DNA of 64,000 nucleotides from a bacterium (GCA_019421005.1 JAHZGA010000002.1:1-64000), one strand, 5' to 3'. Counted from the first letter of the stretch, positions 1-8,218 are shown. Program-made: numbers and translations. The notes: generated by a model from the letters alone, not told the origin.

Positions 1-215
1 ATCCAACATTTCCAAAAAAATTATTAAATTTGCCTATTATTACTGAAATATTAAACAGTAAAATGTCTAGTAAAACTGAAACTAAATATAAGAAAACTTA
101 TATTCTTGAGGGGGGATACCATGTTATATTAGAATGGTTAAATAATAATTGCAAAGAGTCGGCAGAAGAGATAACAGAAGTTCTTATGAAATATATAAAT
201 CAAAATTTGAAATAA
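1..215 (+). CDS. TetR/AcrR-type regulator, C-terminal fragment (cut by window edge)
   Basis: The reading frame is open from the first bases of the window, so the start lies outside; the TTG at 30 is probably not the real start. The visible tail has a stretch of the form GGYHVILEWLNNNCKES, followed by an EEITEVLMKYI-like helix. This matches the end of the ligand-binding domain in many Firmicute TetR/AcrR regulators, which usually close with GG-x6-WL-x-NGCKESPEE. The DNA-binding half is not visible, so neither target nor ligand can be inferred. A strong terminator follows two bases after the stop. Confidence 0.6.
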   Translation, partial: PTFPKKLLNLPIITEILNSKMSSKTETKYKKTYILEGGYHVILEWLNNNCKESAEEITEVLMKYINQNLK

Positions 216-216
216 A

Positions 217-253
217 AAAGTTTATAGAAAGTAAATATATCTATAAACTTTTT
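217..253 (+). terminator. Rho-independent terminator after the TetR fragment
   Basis: Perfect 11-bp stem (AAAGTTTATAG at 217-227 with its complement at 241-251) around a 13-base loop, followed by T-rich sequence. The A-run on the left arm could also serve the opposite strand. Confidence 0.8.
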
Positions 254-303
254 ATTTATACTGATAAGGATTATTAACTGTCCCATCTCCTGTCATTTCA
301 AAA

Positions 304-328
304 TATCTATGTTAGACCATATTGATTA
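304..328. repeat. Left terminal inverted repeat of the IS1595-type element
   Basis: The 25 bases are perfectly complementary to 1161-1185. The core is CTATGTTAGACCATATTGAT. Confidence 0.85.
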
Positions 329-1135
329 TTGTTCCAATACTCCATAAATAAATAGGGAGTATTTGGATAATCTCTGATAGATGTTTCATATCGATTATTG
401 GTTATACTATCAACAATTAATTTATTTTTATCTTCGTTTCTTTTAAAATTTTCTAACCAAGAAAACCATACTAAATAATTTTCTAATCTTCTTGTAGATA
501 CCCCATGTAATTGTCTAATAAAATTTTTAAATCTACTATGTAACGAGTTTATGTTTCCTAGATTTTTGTATGCTTCAACTGTGTTTGCACTATATACATT
601 GTGTTCTGCCACATTAAATAATTTTAACACTGTTTTATAGTTGGATCTTTTATCTATCGAAATATTCGAACCATTTTCTATTTTATTTTGTAATATTTCC
701 TTTAATGCATCATTAGTTAATTGGCCTCTACCTGCTATTTCAAAGAATACATTATTTGTATCGTTGATACCTGATGCAATACATATTTGCTCATTTTTTT
801 CTTGCTTTTCGAGGCATTGTAAAATTGGTGCTTTTGGTATGATTTCCTTTAAAATTTTCTCGTAAAAATGTTTCGTCTAATTGACCTTTGTTGTTTTTGT
901 TTACTATAAATTGATTTTGATTTTGTTTTAAACATTCTATTATTCTATGTCTCATAAAATAGGATGTTTTTAAACATACTTCTACCTTTTCAGCGCATCT
1001 TCTTAATGATAAACAATCCACAAAACATTCTATATATTTTAACCATTTTTCTTTTTCTAATTTTGTTGTTGCAAATATTGATTTTGATTTACTAGTAAAT
1101 GATGTCCCACATTCATTACATCTATATCTTTGCAT
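307..1135 (-). pseudogene. IS1595/ISXO2-family transposase, one frameshift
   Basis: The N-terminal piece (791-1135) has half of a zinc ribbon (CNECG), a helix-turn-helix region (CLSLRRCAEKVEV) and the first DDE-fold strand (GQLDETFL). It hits TGA after a run of seven A residues (794-800 on the plus strand). Dropping one base there opens a continuous frame (CIASGINDTN...GRGQLTNDALKE) that runs into the C-terminal piece (307-630). That piece carries the typical HSRFKNFIRQLHGVSTRRLE block with catalytic-region residues. The lesion is a single base in a homopolymer, so a dead copy, an assembly error and transcriptional slippage are all possible. A normal -1 frameshift would not restore the frame. 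Confidence 0.8.
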
Positions 1136-1160
1136 ATCATTATAAAATTTTTTGTGTAAT

Positions 1161-1185
1161 TAATCAATATGGTCTAACATAGATA
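1161..1185. repeat. Right terminal inverted repeat of the IS1595-type element
   Basis: Perfect inverted copy of 304-328, just upstream of the transposase start. Confidence 0.85.
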
Positions 1186-1366
1186 GAAAAAAATGTTAGA
1201 AATATATAACTTTTTGATTTTTTAATACATAAAACTGGGATGGCCAAAAAGTGGTCGAATTAATTGATGAATCAGCTACTATGCAACAAGGAATTATGTT
1301 TCTTTTTTAGGAGATAGTAAAATAAAACTACTCTCAAACTTGAAAGTAGTTTTTATGTAGAATTAA
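1186..1366. other. Gene-free flank of the IS with a possible gene remnant
   Basis: No intact gene is visible. A short plus-strand frame ending near 1309 reads VVELIDESATMQQGIMFLF before its stop. It looks like a displaced protein tail but I cannot assign it. The stretch ends in a bidirectional hairpin, listed separately. Confidence 0.35.
1324..1354. terminator. Bidirectional hairpin terminator
   Basis: AAAACTACT at 1324-1332 pairs with AGTAGTTTT at 1345-1353, with T-rich flanks on both strands. It would stop minus-strand transcription from the zincin-like gene that ends at 1367. Confidence 0.7.
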
Positions 1367-2164
1367 TTATTTGGTTTTTCCTGGCATTTGTAGTCTTTTA
1401 TATTCATCAAGTAATTCATATGCTTGGGTGTAATCTATAGAATTATATTTTTGTGTTTTTTTCAAAGAACCAGTTAACCCAGGAAAATCATATTTATAAT
1501 ACTTATCATAAAACTCTTTTTCCATTGTTGCTTCTAAATTAAAGTAAAATGATATTGCTTCAGGTGATATAGAAGATAATATTTCCTTTATTTCTTGTCT
1601 GTTTTTTGAAAAAGAAATTTTATTTACAATATCTTCCCCAAATATTTGCTCTATTTCATAGGCTATTTTTGTTTCTTTTGGATATCCACAAGAAGATGTT
1701 AGCAAGTTGTATTTTTTAGCTAATTGTCTTGTTTTTAATTCATTTATTCCTTCTCTAATGGCTATTCCACCACCACTACCACAAAAATGTAATGTTTCAT
1801 GAAGAAGGCTCTCTTTAAAGTATTCTTCAGGGGTTAACCCTTTTAGAAAAGCATATTTTATATAAGTCATATATGTATTGTTATTTATTATCATATTATC
1901 TTGATTGTATGTTTTATGATTTTTAACTGTTCCAAATCCTGGGATTTTTTTTAGAGCCTCTAATACTTTAAAAGCATCTAAAGGAAAGTAGAAATTTTTA
2001 TTTACTACAAATAGAGATATAGTACCTGTTTCTTCAATATGAACCATTTTTTCTAAATCATAATTAGTTGGTATATCAACAAGATTAGGATATTCTTTTT
2101 TTATAATTTCAACTAATTTTTCTATTTCAGAAATTAAATTTTCTTTTATATTATTTATATCCAT
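1367..2164 (-). CDS. Putative zincin-type metallopeptidase, HETLH motif
   Basis: This 265-residue soluble protein has no signal peptide or membrane segment. Its zinc-binding helix is HETLH (in SLLHETLHFCGSGGG), and an EGINE sequence about 15 residues later could supply the third ligand, as in gluzincins. The N-terminal third is charged and helical; the C-terminal part (IAYEIEQIFGEDIVNKI) is also helical. It shares the HETLHF core with the next gene (2346-3134) but is otherwise different. The substrate is unknown. I infer only that it may be a cytoplasmic or non-classically exported peptidase, perhaps a toxin-like accessory enzyme. The start ATG is preceded by an AGGAG-type ribosome binding site. 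Confidence 0.6.
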   Translation of the reverse strand: MDINNIKENLISEIEKLVEIIKKEYPNLVDIPTNYDLEKMVHIEETGTISLFVVNKNFYFPLDAFKVLEALKKIPGFGTVKNHKTYNQDNMIINNNTYMTYIKYAFLKGLTPEEYFKESLLHETLHFCGSGGGIAIREGINELKTRQLAKKYNLLTSSCGYPKETKIAYEIEQIFGEDIVNKISFSKNRQEIKEILSSISPEAISFYFNLEATMEKEFYDKYYKYDFPGLTGSLKKTQKYNSIDYTQAYELLDEYKRLQMPGKTK

Positions 2165-2197
2165 TAAACCAACTCCTAAAAATATTATACCAAATTT

Positions 2198-2359
2198 CTA
2201 ACGAAAAATCACTAGTGTAGCAAAAAAGAAATTATTTAATACTTTTGCCAATTGTTCTTCAGCCCAATCTGCATTTATTATTAATAAATCATAATAAGAT
2301 AGCTCATTAATATTTTTACCAACAAATATAAAATCAGTAATATCCTTAATCACATTCAT
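2198..2359 (-). pseudogene. 53-codon remnant, possibly YdcF/DUF218-like N-terminus
   Basis: A short frame starts inside the last codons of the 2346-3134 gene and ends in TAG at 2198-2200. It reads MNVIKDITDFIFVGKNINEL and so on. The DITDFIFV opening recalls the start of YdcF/DUF218-type proteins, but the sequence ends in an unrelated hydrophobic tail after about 45 residues. It is most likely the broken 5' end of a former downstream gene. Assignment is weak. Confidence 0.3.
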
Positions 2360-3134
2360 TTTTAACATTCCTTTCATTCAGTATATTTTTTATATACTCA
2401 AATCCTTTATTTATTTTTTCTTCAACAGAAATATTTTCACTATAAATATTTCTTAAATTATCCATTACCAAATTACTTTTATCATACAATTCATAAAAAT
2501 ATTCATAACCTCGTTCAACAAATACATCACCAAAAATATCTGAAAAAGGTTTATTATTTAAAATTGGATCTGTTACCATTTCACTATATTGCCATGTTAT
2601 ATATGGAGAATCATATTCTATCCTTGGAATTTCTGGATGAATTTGTTTCCATTTTTCAAACCACATAAAATGTAATGTTTCATGTGCAGATGTTTCAATT
2701 AATTTCCAATCTTGGACACCTATACCGATTGAAAATGCAAACCCATCTAAATATCTAGGAAAAACTGGTATTAATCCCACAGTACCTTCAATAACATTAA
2801 CATCAGGCCAATCAATATCAAAATAAGTTGATAACATAGAAAAATATTTATCGTTATATTCTTTCCAAATATTATTATATCTTTCTACTTCACTTTTAAT
2901 TTCCTCACTATGTTGTTTATATTTCTTTGTAACTATTTCTTCTATTTTTTTATAAACTTCTTCTTTTGAAGGATTATTATCCAAATCAGTTAATTCAGAA
3001 AAATATTGAATAGTATAATCATGAACATTTAATGTTCCATTTTCTTCATAATAAGCCCATTTAATTATATCTATATTTTCTTGTAAAGTCATTTCTCTAA
3101 ATTTAATTTTAGGTATCATAATATCCAGCTCCAT
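2346..3134 (-). CDS. Putative zincin-type metallopeptidase, second HETLH protein
   Basis: A 262-residue soluble protein without signal peptide. The catalytic helix is SAHETLHFMWFEKW at about residues 150-163, and EYDSPYITWQYSEMVTDPIL downstream offers an acidic third zinc ligand. The N-terminal 90 residues form a charged helical domain, and a proline-rich core (IDWPDVNVIEGTVGLIPVFPRYLDGF) precedes the active site. It lies 182 bp upstream of the other HETLH gene on the same strand, with a gene remnant between them, so the two may be one accessory cassette. The family is recognised only at the zincin-fold level; the substrate is unknown. Confidence 0.6.
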   Translation of the reverse strand: MELDIMIPKIKFREMTLQENIDIIKWAYYEENGTLNVHDYTIQYFSELTDLDNNPSKEEVYKKIEEIVTKKYKQHSEEIKSEVERYNNIWKEYNDKYFSMLSTYFDIDWPDVNVIEGTVGLIPVFPRYLDGFAFSIGIGVQDWKLIETSAHETLHFMWFEKWKQIHPEIPRIEYDSPYITWQYSEMVTDPILNNKPFSDIFGDVFVERGYEYFYELYDKSNLVMDNLRNIYSENISVEEKINKGFEYIKNILNERNVKNECD

Positions 3135-3209
3135 TCATTTATATTTATAACATTTTTATATGAAGAAGTATCATTCTTTAATGAATACACATTTCTTATA
3201 AATACAAAA

Positions 3210-3533
3210 TTAAAAATCATCTTTCTCACTATAACTAATTGCTAATTCTATAATTTTATCAATAAGCATCATATTTTTCCCTATCTTTTTAACAAAATCA
3301 TTTCCTAATATTTCTTTAAAATCCATAATAGCTAATTTTACATATTTTTCTTCAATTTCAAATAATTCTAAATAATTTAAAATAACATCATTAATAAAAT
3401 AAAAGTCATAATTCTTTAATAATCTATAAACTTCATTAAAATTATTTTCATCTAATAACTTTATATAATCTTCGTTATAATTATCATATACTAATTCTAA
3501 ATATGTATCATTTAAATATTTATCTAAAAACAT
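3210..3533 (-). CDS. Hypothetical small acidic protein
   Basis: A 107-residue protein rich in Asp, Glu, Asn and Tyr, predicted all-helical, with no signal peptide, cysteines or recognisable motif. A GAGGG-type ribosome binding site stands before the ATG at 3533. It is the first gene of a minus-strand group with the two HETLH proteins. I do not recognise it; a small immunity-like or adaptor role would be guesswork. Confidence 0.45.
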   Translation of the reverse strand: MFLDKYLNDTYLELVYDNYNEDYIKLLDENNFNEVYRLLKNYDFYFINDVILNYLELFEIEEKYVKLAIMDFKEILGNDFVKKIGKNMMLIDKIIELAISYSEKDDF

Positions 3534-3670
3534 ACTAACCCTCTTTTCCTTTTGCTAATAAAAACTTCAATTACTTTTCTTTTTGTCTTAAACATTTCTA
3601 TAATTTAATTATTTTTATCAATACATTATAATTCATAAGTATAAATAAATTATACTATAAATAATTAAAA

Positions 3671-3692
3671 GTTTCAATGAACTCATTGAAAC
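3671..3692 (-). terminator. Hairpin terminator downstream of the oxidoreductase remnant
   Basis: Perfect 10-bp stem (GTTTCAATGA at 3671-3680, complement at 3683-3692) with a 2-base turn, followed on the minus strand by ACTTTTAATTATTTA. Confidence 0.7.
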
Positions 3693-3693
3693 C

Positions 3694-3872
3694 TCAATTT
3701 ATATTTATATTATCTATAAAAGATTTAATATCCTTATCTAATGGATTTGATGAAAATCTATAACCATCTAACCAATTACCACTTTTAGCATCATTTTTTA
3801 ATAATTTTTCTGACAATTATTTGTTGCTCCATCCTTATTAGGACCTGCATTCATAAATAAAATTTTTGACAT
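3694..3872 (-). pseudogene. Internally deleted flavodoxin-like NAD(P)H oxidoreductase
   Basis: The start has a good ribosome binding site (GAGGG) and reads MSKILFMNAGPNKDGATN. This is the first beta strand and FMN phosphate loop of NAD(P)H-dependent FMN reductases (usual form KILFINASPNKNGNT). The frame then stops. In another frame the 3' part reads KLLKNDAKSGNWLDGYRFSSNPLDKDIKSF up to a TGA at 3694, resembling the end of such a protein. The normal length is about 180 residues, so most of the middle is missing. A MerR-type promoter and a terminator still frame the remnant. Confidence 0.6.
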
Positions 3873-3893
3873 TTTATCATCCCTCTCATATTT

Positions 3894-3924
3894 ATGATAC
3901 AACCGTGTGTTACCACCGTGTCAA
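3894..3924 (-). promoter_or_regulatory. MerR-type promoter with 19-bp spacer
   Basis: On the minus strand TTGACA (3919-3924) and TATCAT (3894-3899) are separated by 19 bp instead of 17. The GC-rich spacer contains ACGGTGGTAACACACGGT, an imperfect dyad (GTGG-TAA-CACAC). Long spacers with a central dyad are the mark of promoters twisted open by MerR-family activators. It would drive the FMN-reductase remnant. No merR gene is visible nearby. Confidence 0.6.
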
Positions 3925-3999
3925 TGATTTTAATAAAAAAATTAAAAATATTTAGTAACCATAATTTAAAATAATTTCATATATCATTTAAACATCATT

Positions 4000-4036
4000 A
4001 CAGTGATAACTAATTATACATATATTATGTTAAAGG
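4000..4036 (+). promoter_or_regulatory. Sigma-K-like promoter and Shine-Dalgarno of the beta-helix gene
   Basis: AC at 4000-4001, 17 bases, then CATATATTA at 4019-4027. This fits the Bacillus sigma-K pattern AC-N16/17-CATA-N3-TA. Four bases (TGTT) later comes AAAGG (4032-4036). The gene starts at 4049. Confidence 0.55.
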
Positions 4037-4048
4037 ATAAGTGATTTT

Positions 4049-5920
4049 ATGAATAAAATAAATAATAAAACTGTTTCTGTTTCCACCAGCGTTGAATTAA
4101 AAGATGCTTTAGAAAGCAATAATGGTTATGAATATATTTATTTAGAAAACGATATTATTTTAGAAAGTGGTATTAAAATAAATACAAATAAAAGCAATGT
4201 AACAATTGATGGAACATACTTAAATAACACATATACTTTAACAGGAATGAATAGTTCAGAAATTGATAATACTATTTGTTCTGGGACATTTACAAAAGAA
4301 GTTAAAATTAAAAATATGAAAATAAAAAATTCTAATATATATGGTATTGTATGTGTACCAACAGAATACAGTCATAGAGAAACCATAACTACATATGATA
4401 ATATTATCTTTAATGGAACCCAATTATCATTTAATCCATATGGAGTTGTTAAAATTAGTAATTCCACTATTACCATTGAAGACACTGATGGAATTAACTG
4501 TCAAGAAGTATGTGAAGCATCATACGTTATAATCGGTGGAAAAACCAATATCTTAAGTAATTCTACTAGTTATCCATTATTTACATTTAAAAATGATGCC
4601 ATCAGCCCTTATGTTATATTTTTATGTAAAAGTGATATAATTTTATCAACTGATTCAAGAGAATTCATGACTGGTACTAATAAATTAAATTTTACCATTC
4701 TTCATGATACAAAAGTACATCTAACTACAGGAAATGGATTTACTCCTATGACAATTCACGGAGTAAATAATGTTTTAATTGATGAAAGAGCATCATTTAT
4801 ATTTATTGAAAAAAGTCATCAAAGAATCCCAATGTGGTCTATTTTTGGAACCCTTACAATGAAAAAAGATTCTGAATTACAAATAATAAATTCATATGTA
4901 AACACCCCTAGTGATAATTATAATATTCATTTTAAAGGTGAAAACTGTAAAATGATTTTAGATAACCCTAAAAATTTAACAATATATACTAAAAACGCGA
5001 ATGCAATATACACAAATAATCCCTTAACATTTGATATAAGTTGTTCTAGAATTAATATGTGGCAAGACTCTACTGAACTATCAGCTGCTGGAGATATAAA
5101 TAATATTCCTGATTATTCATGGTATAAAGAAGATGGTATACTTAAAATAGAAGGAACAATAACATCATCTATGACAGCTATTACAAGTTATAATATAACC
5201 CCTAGTGAGTTACAAAAATTACCTGATATTGGTAATTTTAAATTTCAAAATCGAAAACAACTTTCTATTGGTACCATTCCTATTAATATTCATCCAATTA
5301 ATGGAACTAAAAATACTATAAGTGGTCATACAAATAGTTTTGCTGGTGTTTTAATCAAATATAATAATACCACTGAAATAGTAAATGCGGATGATAATGG
5401 ATTATTTGAATATAATTTACCATCCACTATAGCTGATAATACTCAAGTAGAATTAACTGCCAATGTTTCAGGAAGTTTCATTTATAAAACAAGAACTGTA
5501 ACTACTCCATTTACAGGTGAATTAACACTTTTAGATATAAATTCAACAATTGATTTCTCAACAATTCCTATAAGTAATACTTATATATTCCCAAAAACAA
5601 ATGAATTAAAAACAAAAATAGTAGATAGTAGATTAAATAGTTCAGATTGGAAATTATATGCTTATATAGATAACGATTTAACTTCGACAAATGGTTTTAT
5701 ATTAGATAATGCATTAGTATTTAAAAAATTTGATGATGAAATTATAACTTTAACTGATAATCCTATAATTGTTTTTATAGGAAATAACAATCAAGGAATT
5801 GTAAGTTATAAAGAACTTAATTGGTCAACTGAAAAAGGACCATTATTAGATCTTACTAATAATGCTTTAGAAATAAATGAAGAATATTTTGCAACTATTT
5901 ATTTTACTATAGAAGAATAA
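4049..5920 (+). CDS. WxL-like beta-helix surface-type protein lacking a signal peptide
   Basis: A 623-residue protein. Residues 1-330 are repetitive beta-rich sequence typical of right-handed beta-helix (pectate-lyase-like) adhesive domains (VTIDGTYLNNTYTL, VKISNSTITIED, SRINMWQD). Residues about 330-420 form a linker (DYSWYKEDGILKIEGTI). The last 130 residues resemble a WxL cell-wall-binding domain: TIDFSTIPIS, then SSDWKLYAYI, and the final EEYFATIYFTIEE, which matches WxL endings such as YTATLTWTL. A TAA lies six codons upstream of the ATG, so no hidden signal peptide exists. It is a full-length paralogue of the gene at 8767-10623. The sigma-K-like promoter suggests a mother-cell-made spore-surface protein rather than a Sec-exported adhesin. 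Confidence 0.65.
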   Translation: MNKINNKTVSVSTSVELKDALESNNGYEYIYLENDIILESGIKINTNKSNVTIDGTYLNNTYTLTGMNSSEIDNTICSGTFTKEVKIKNMKIKNSNIYGIVCVPTEYSHRETITTYDNIIFNGTQLSFNPYGVVKISNSTITIEDTDGINCQEVCEASYVIIGGKTNILSNSTSYPLFTFKNDAISPYVIFLCKSDIILSTDSREFMTGTNKLNFTILHDTKVHLTTGNGFTPMTIHGVNNVLIDERASFIFIEKSHQRIPMWSIFGTLTMKKDSELQIINSYVNTPSDNYNIHFKGENCKMILDNPKNLTIYTKNANAIYTNNPLTFDISCSRINMWQDSTELSAAGDINNIPDYSWYKEDGILKIEGTITSSMTAITSYNITPSELQKLPDIGNFKFQNRKQLSIGTIPINIHPINGTKNTISGHTNSFAGVLIKYNNTTEIVNADDNGLFEYNLPSTIADNTQVELTANVSGSFIYKTRTVTTPFTGELTLLDINSTIDFSTIPISNTYIFPKTNELKTKIVDSRLNSSDWKLYAYIDNDLTSTNGFILDNALVFKKFDDEIITLTDNPIIVFIGNNNQGIVSYKELNWSTEKGPLLDLTNNALEINEEYFATIYFTIEE

Positions 5921-5924
5921 TTTT

Positions 5925-5959
5925 AAAAGATGATAAATTTAATATTCTATCATCTTTTT
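5925..5959. terminator. Bidirectional terminator between convergent genes
   Basis: An 11-bp stem (AAAAGATGATA at 5925-5935 with 5948-5958) and T-runs on both sides. It serves the beta-helix gene and the first HA-repeat gene. Confidence 0.85.
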
Positions 5960-5980
5960 ATTATAAATATTTAAGAAATA

Positions 5981-6512
5981 TTATAATTTTTTAATTTTAT
6001 CCTTACTTACATAATATTCACTTATTAAATCTTCAAGTGAAATACCATACTTTTCTTGCATATCAATATTATTCATAGAGAAAATATCAATTAATAAACC
6101 ATTCTTATCAACTGGTAAAATATTATATGATTTAACAAATTCAATTTTAGAACTTAATTCTTGAAATGAAATATGTTTAAGAATAGATTTATTTTTAGGC
6201 TCATCTATATCATTTTGTAAACATATATCATTTATTTTTTCCTTATTTTTTTTAATATTCCATATCATTCCTATACTTGAAAGTAAAGTTTTTCTTTCTT
6301 CTGATAATTTTTTATGCCCATGTCTTTGATTCATAATCCAATTTCCTAATTTAACTCCTGATTCATCATATGTACATCCATCATTAGTTTTAAATTTAAC
6401 AGGTATTAATAAATCGCCATGATGTTCATAATATTTTTTAGCTAATTCATAATTCTTTAACCAGCTTTCATCAAATGCACTTAAAACAAAACCTATTTCA
6501 CCTAATTTTTGT
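5981..6512 (-). repeat. Long direct repeat shared by the two HA genes
   Basis: About 530 bp at the 3' end of copy 1 (5981-6512) repeat nearly base for base at about 7016-7547, offset 1035 bp. Only a few differences are seen after about 6417. Upstream repeats are clearly more diverged, which suggests recent unequal crossing-over or gene conversion. Confidence 0.8.
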
Positions 6513-6961
6513 TTTCTTTTTCTTGATAATGTTTTATACGTATTTCTTTGAGAATTAATCCATTCTCCTAATCTAACCCCATTTTCATCATATGTATAAC
6601 CATCACTTGTTTTAAACTTATTTGGTATCAATAAATCGCAATGATGTTCATAATATTTTTTGGCTAGTTCATAGTTCTTTGACCAATTTTCATCATAAAC
6701 ATTTAAAACAAAACCTATCTCATTTAATTTTTGTTTTCTTTCATCTGATAACATTTCATAATTTTGTCTTTGCCTTAAAATCCATCCGCCTAAATTAGCA
6801 CCATTTTTATCTTCTGTATATCCATCACTTGTTTTAAATTTCTGATATACATTTAAATTACCATAATAATTATAATATTTTTTAGCTAGTTCATAATTTT
6901 TTAACCATCTTTCTTCATCTTTTTGTTTTCGTGACATTATTTTTCCCTCTATTTTAGTCAT
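5981..6961 (-). CDS. Helicase-associated (HA) repeat protein, copy 1
   Basis: A 326-residue protein with three tandem HA-domain units of about 70 residues (W-x-KNYELAKKYYE-HHGDLLIP-KFKT-DGYTYDE-G-LG-WI-QR-Y-LS-ERK-KL-EIGF). This small helical fold is usually found behind helicase cores and is thought to bind nucleic acid. No helicase domain is present. The C-terminal 95 residues (ending LISEYYVSKDKIKKL) are a separate domain of unknown role. The ATG at 6961 is chosen because AGGGGTG lies 5 bases before it; an ATG at 6979 would put that site inside the gene. A TATAAT -10 box lies upstream. It is duplicated from the neighbour at 7016. Confidence 0.65.
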   Translation of the reverse strand: MTKIEGKIMSRKQKDEERWLKNYELAKKYYNYYGNLNVYQKFKTSDGYTEDKNGANLGGWILRQRQNYEMLSDERKQKLNEIGFVLNVYDENWSKNYELAKKYYEHHCDLLIPNKFKTSDGYTYDENGVRLGEWINSQRNTYKTLSRKRKQKLGEIGFVLSAFDESWLKNYELAKKYYEHHGDLLIPVKFKTNDGCTYDESGVKLGNWIMNQRHGHKKLSEERKTLLSSIGMIWNIKKNKEKINDICLQNDIDEPKNKSILKHISFQELSSKIEFVKSYNILPVDKNGLLIDIFSMNNIDMQEKYGISLEDLISEYYVSKDKIKKL

Positions 6962-7015
6962 TATTACACCCCTAATCAAGTAATTACCTATTATACCATT
7001 TTTATTTAATTCTGT

Positions 7016-8218
7016 TTATAATTTTTTAATTTTATCCTTACTTACATAATATTCACTTATTAAATCTTCAAGTGAAATACCATACTTTTCTTGCATATCA
7101 ATATTATTCATAGAGAAAATATCAATTAATAAACCATTCTTATCAACTGGTAAAATATTATATGATTTAACAAATTCAATTTTAGAACTTAATTCTTGAA
7201 ATGAAATATGTTTAAGAATAGATTTATTTTTAGGCTCATCTATATCATTTTGTAAACATATATCATTTATTTTTTCCTTATTTTTTTTAATATTCCATAT
7301 CATTCCTATACTTGAAAGTAAAGTTTTTCTTTCTTCTGATAATTTTTTATGCCCATGTCTTTGATTCATAATCCAATTTCCTAATTTAACTCCTGATTCA
7401 TCATATGTACATCCATCATTAGTTTTAAATTTAACAGGTATTAATAAATCGCAATGATGTTCATAATATTTTTTAGCTAATCCATAATTCTTTAACCAGC
7501 TTTCATCAAATGCATTCAAAACAAAACCTATTTCATTTAATTTTTGTTTTCTTTCTTCTGATAATTTTTCATAATAAGTCTTTTGACTTACAAGCCAACT
7601 TCCTAATTTAATTCCTTGTTCATCATATGTATAGCCATCATTTGTTTTAAATTTAACAGATATTAATAAATCACCATGATGTTCATAATATTTCCTAGCT
7701 AATTCATAATTCTTTAACCATCTTTCTCCATTAGGACTTAAAACAAAACCTATTTCACCTAATTTTTGTTTTCTTTCTTCTGATAATTTTTCATAATGCT
7801 TCTTTTGACTTTCAAGCCAACTTCCTAATTTAACTCCTTGTTCATCATAGGTATAACCGTCACTTGTTTTAAATTTACTTGGTATTAATAAATCACCATG
7901 ATGTTCGTAATATTTCCTAGCTAATTCATAATTTTTTATCCATTTTTCAGCATTATAATTTAAAACAAAACCTATTTCACCTAATTTTTGTTTTCTTTCT
8001 TCTGATAACATTTCATAATTCTGCTTTTGAGTAGTAATCCAAATTCCTAATCTAACACCTGCTTCATCGTATGTATAGCCATCACTAGTTCTAAAATCTT
8101 GATGTATTAATAAATCACCATAGCATTCATAATATATTTTAGCTAATTCATAATTTTCTAACCATCTCTCTTCATTCTTATGATTTTTTGACATTATTTT
8201 TTCTTCTATTTCAATCAC
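7016..8218 (-). CDS. Helicase-associated (HA) repeat protein, copy 2
   Basis: A 400-residue protein with four HA units and a C-terminal domain identical to that of the gene at 5981-6961. It starts with GTG at 8218, with GGAGGTG 5 bases before it. The promoter region (TATAAT about 30 bases upstream) also resembles that of copy 1, so whole transcription units were duplicated and later diverged by loss or gain of one repeat unit. Its role is unknown. By analogy with HA domains it may bind DNA or RNA, possibly as an accessory of a helicase encoded elsewhere. The C-terminal domain has no motif I recognise. Confidence 0.65.
   Translation of the reverse strand: MIEIEEKIMSKNHKNEERWLENYELAKIYYECYGDLLIHQDFRTSDGYTYDEAGVRLGIWITTQKQNYEMLSEERKQKLGEIGFVLNYNAEKWIKNYELARKYYEHHGDLLIPSKFKTSDGYTYDEQGVKLGSWLESQKKHYEKLSEERKQKLGEIGFVLSPNGERWLKNYELARKYYEHHGDLLISVKFKTNDGYTYDEQGIKLGSWLVSQKTYYEKLSEERKQKLNEIGFVLNAFDESWLKNYGLAKKYYEHHCDLLIPVKFKTNDGCTYDESGVKLGNWIMNQRHGHKKLSEERKTLLSSIGMIWNIKKNKEKINDICLQNDIDEPKNKSILKHISFQELSSKIEFVKSYNILPVDKNGLLIDIFSMNNIDMQEKYGISLEDLISEYYVSKDKIKKL

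Larger units (their letters stand above)
304..1185 (-). mobile_element. IS1595-type insertion sequence with 25-bp terminal inverted repeats
   Basis: An 882-bp element bounded by perfect inverted repeats at 304-328 and 1161-1185. Between them lies one transposase of the IS1595/ISXO2 type on the minus strand, broken into two frames. The size agrees with the family (about 0.8-1 kb). The transposase stop codon lies inside the left repeat, as in compact insertion sequences. No convincing 8-bp target duplication is seen: the flanks are TTTCAAAA on the left and GAAAAAAA on the right. The target site may therefore have decayed or been rearranged after insertion. Confidence 0.85.

Noticed and set aside
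641..865. Plus-strand open frame across the transposase
   Set aside because: It is the antisense shadow of the region where the transposase frame shifts; it has no ribosome binding site or family likeness.
304..1185. Programmed -1 frameshift in the transposase, as in IS1/IS3
   Set aside because: A -1 shift at the A7 tract gives the wrong frame (KKMSKYVLHQ). Only loss of one base restores the protein.
296..1193. 8-bp target-site duplication around the IS
   Set aside because: TTTCAAAA and GAAAAAAA do not match well enough; similarity is only A-richness.
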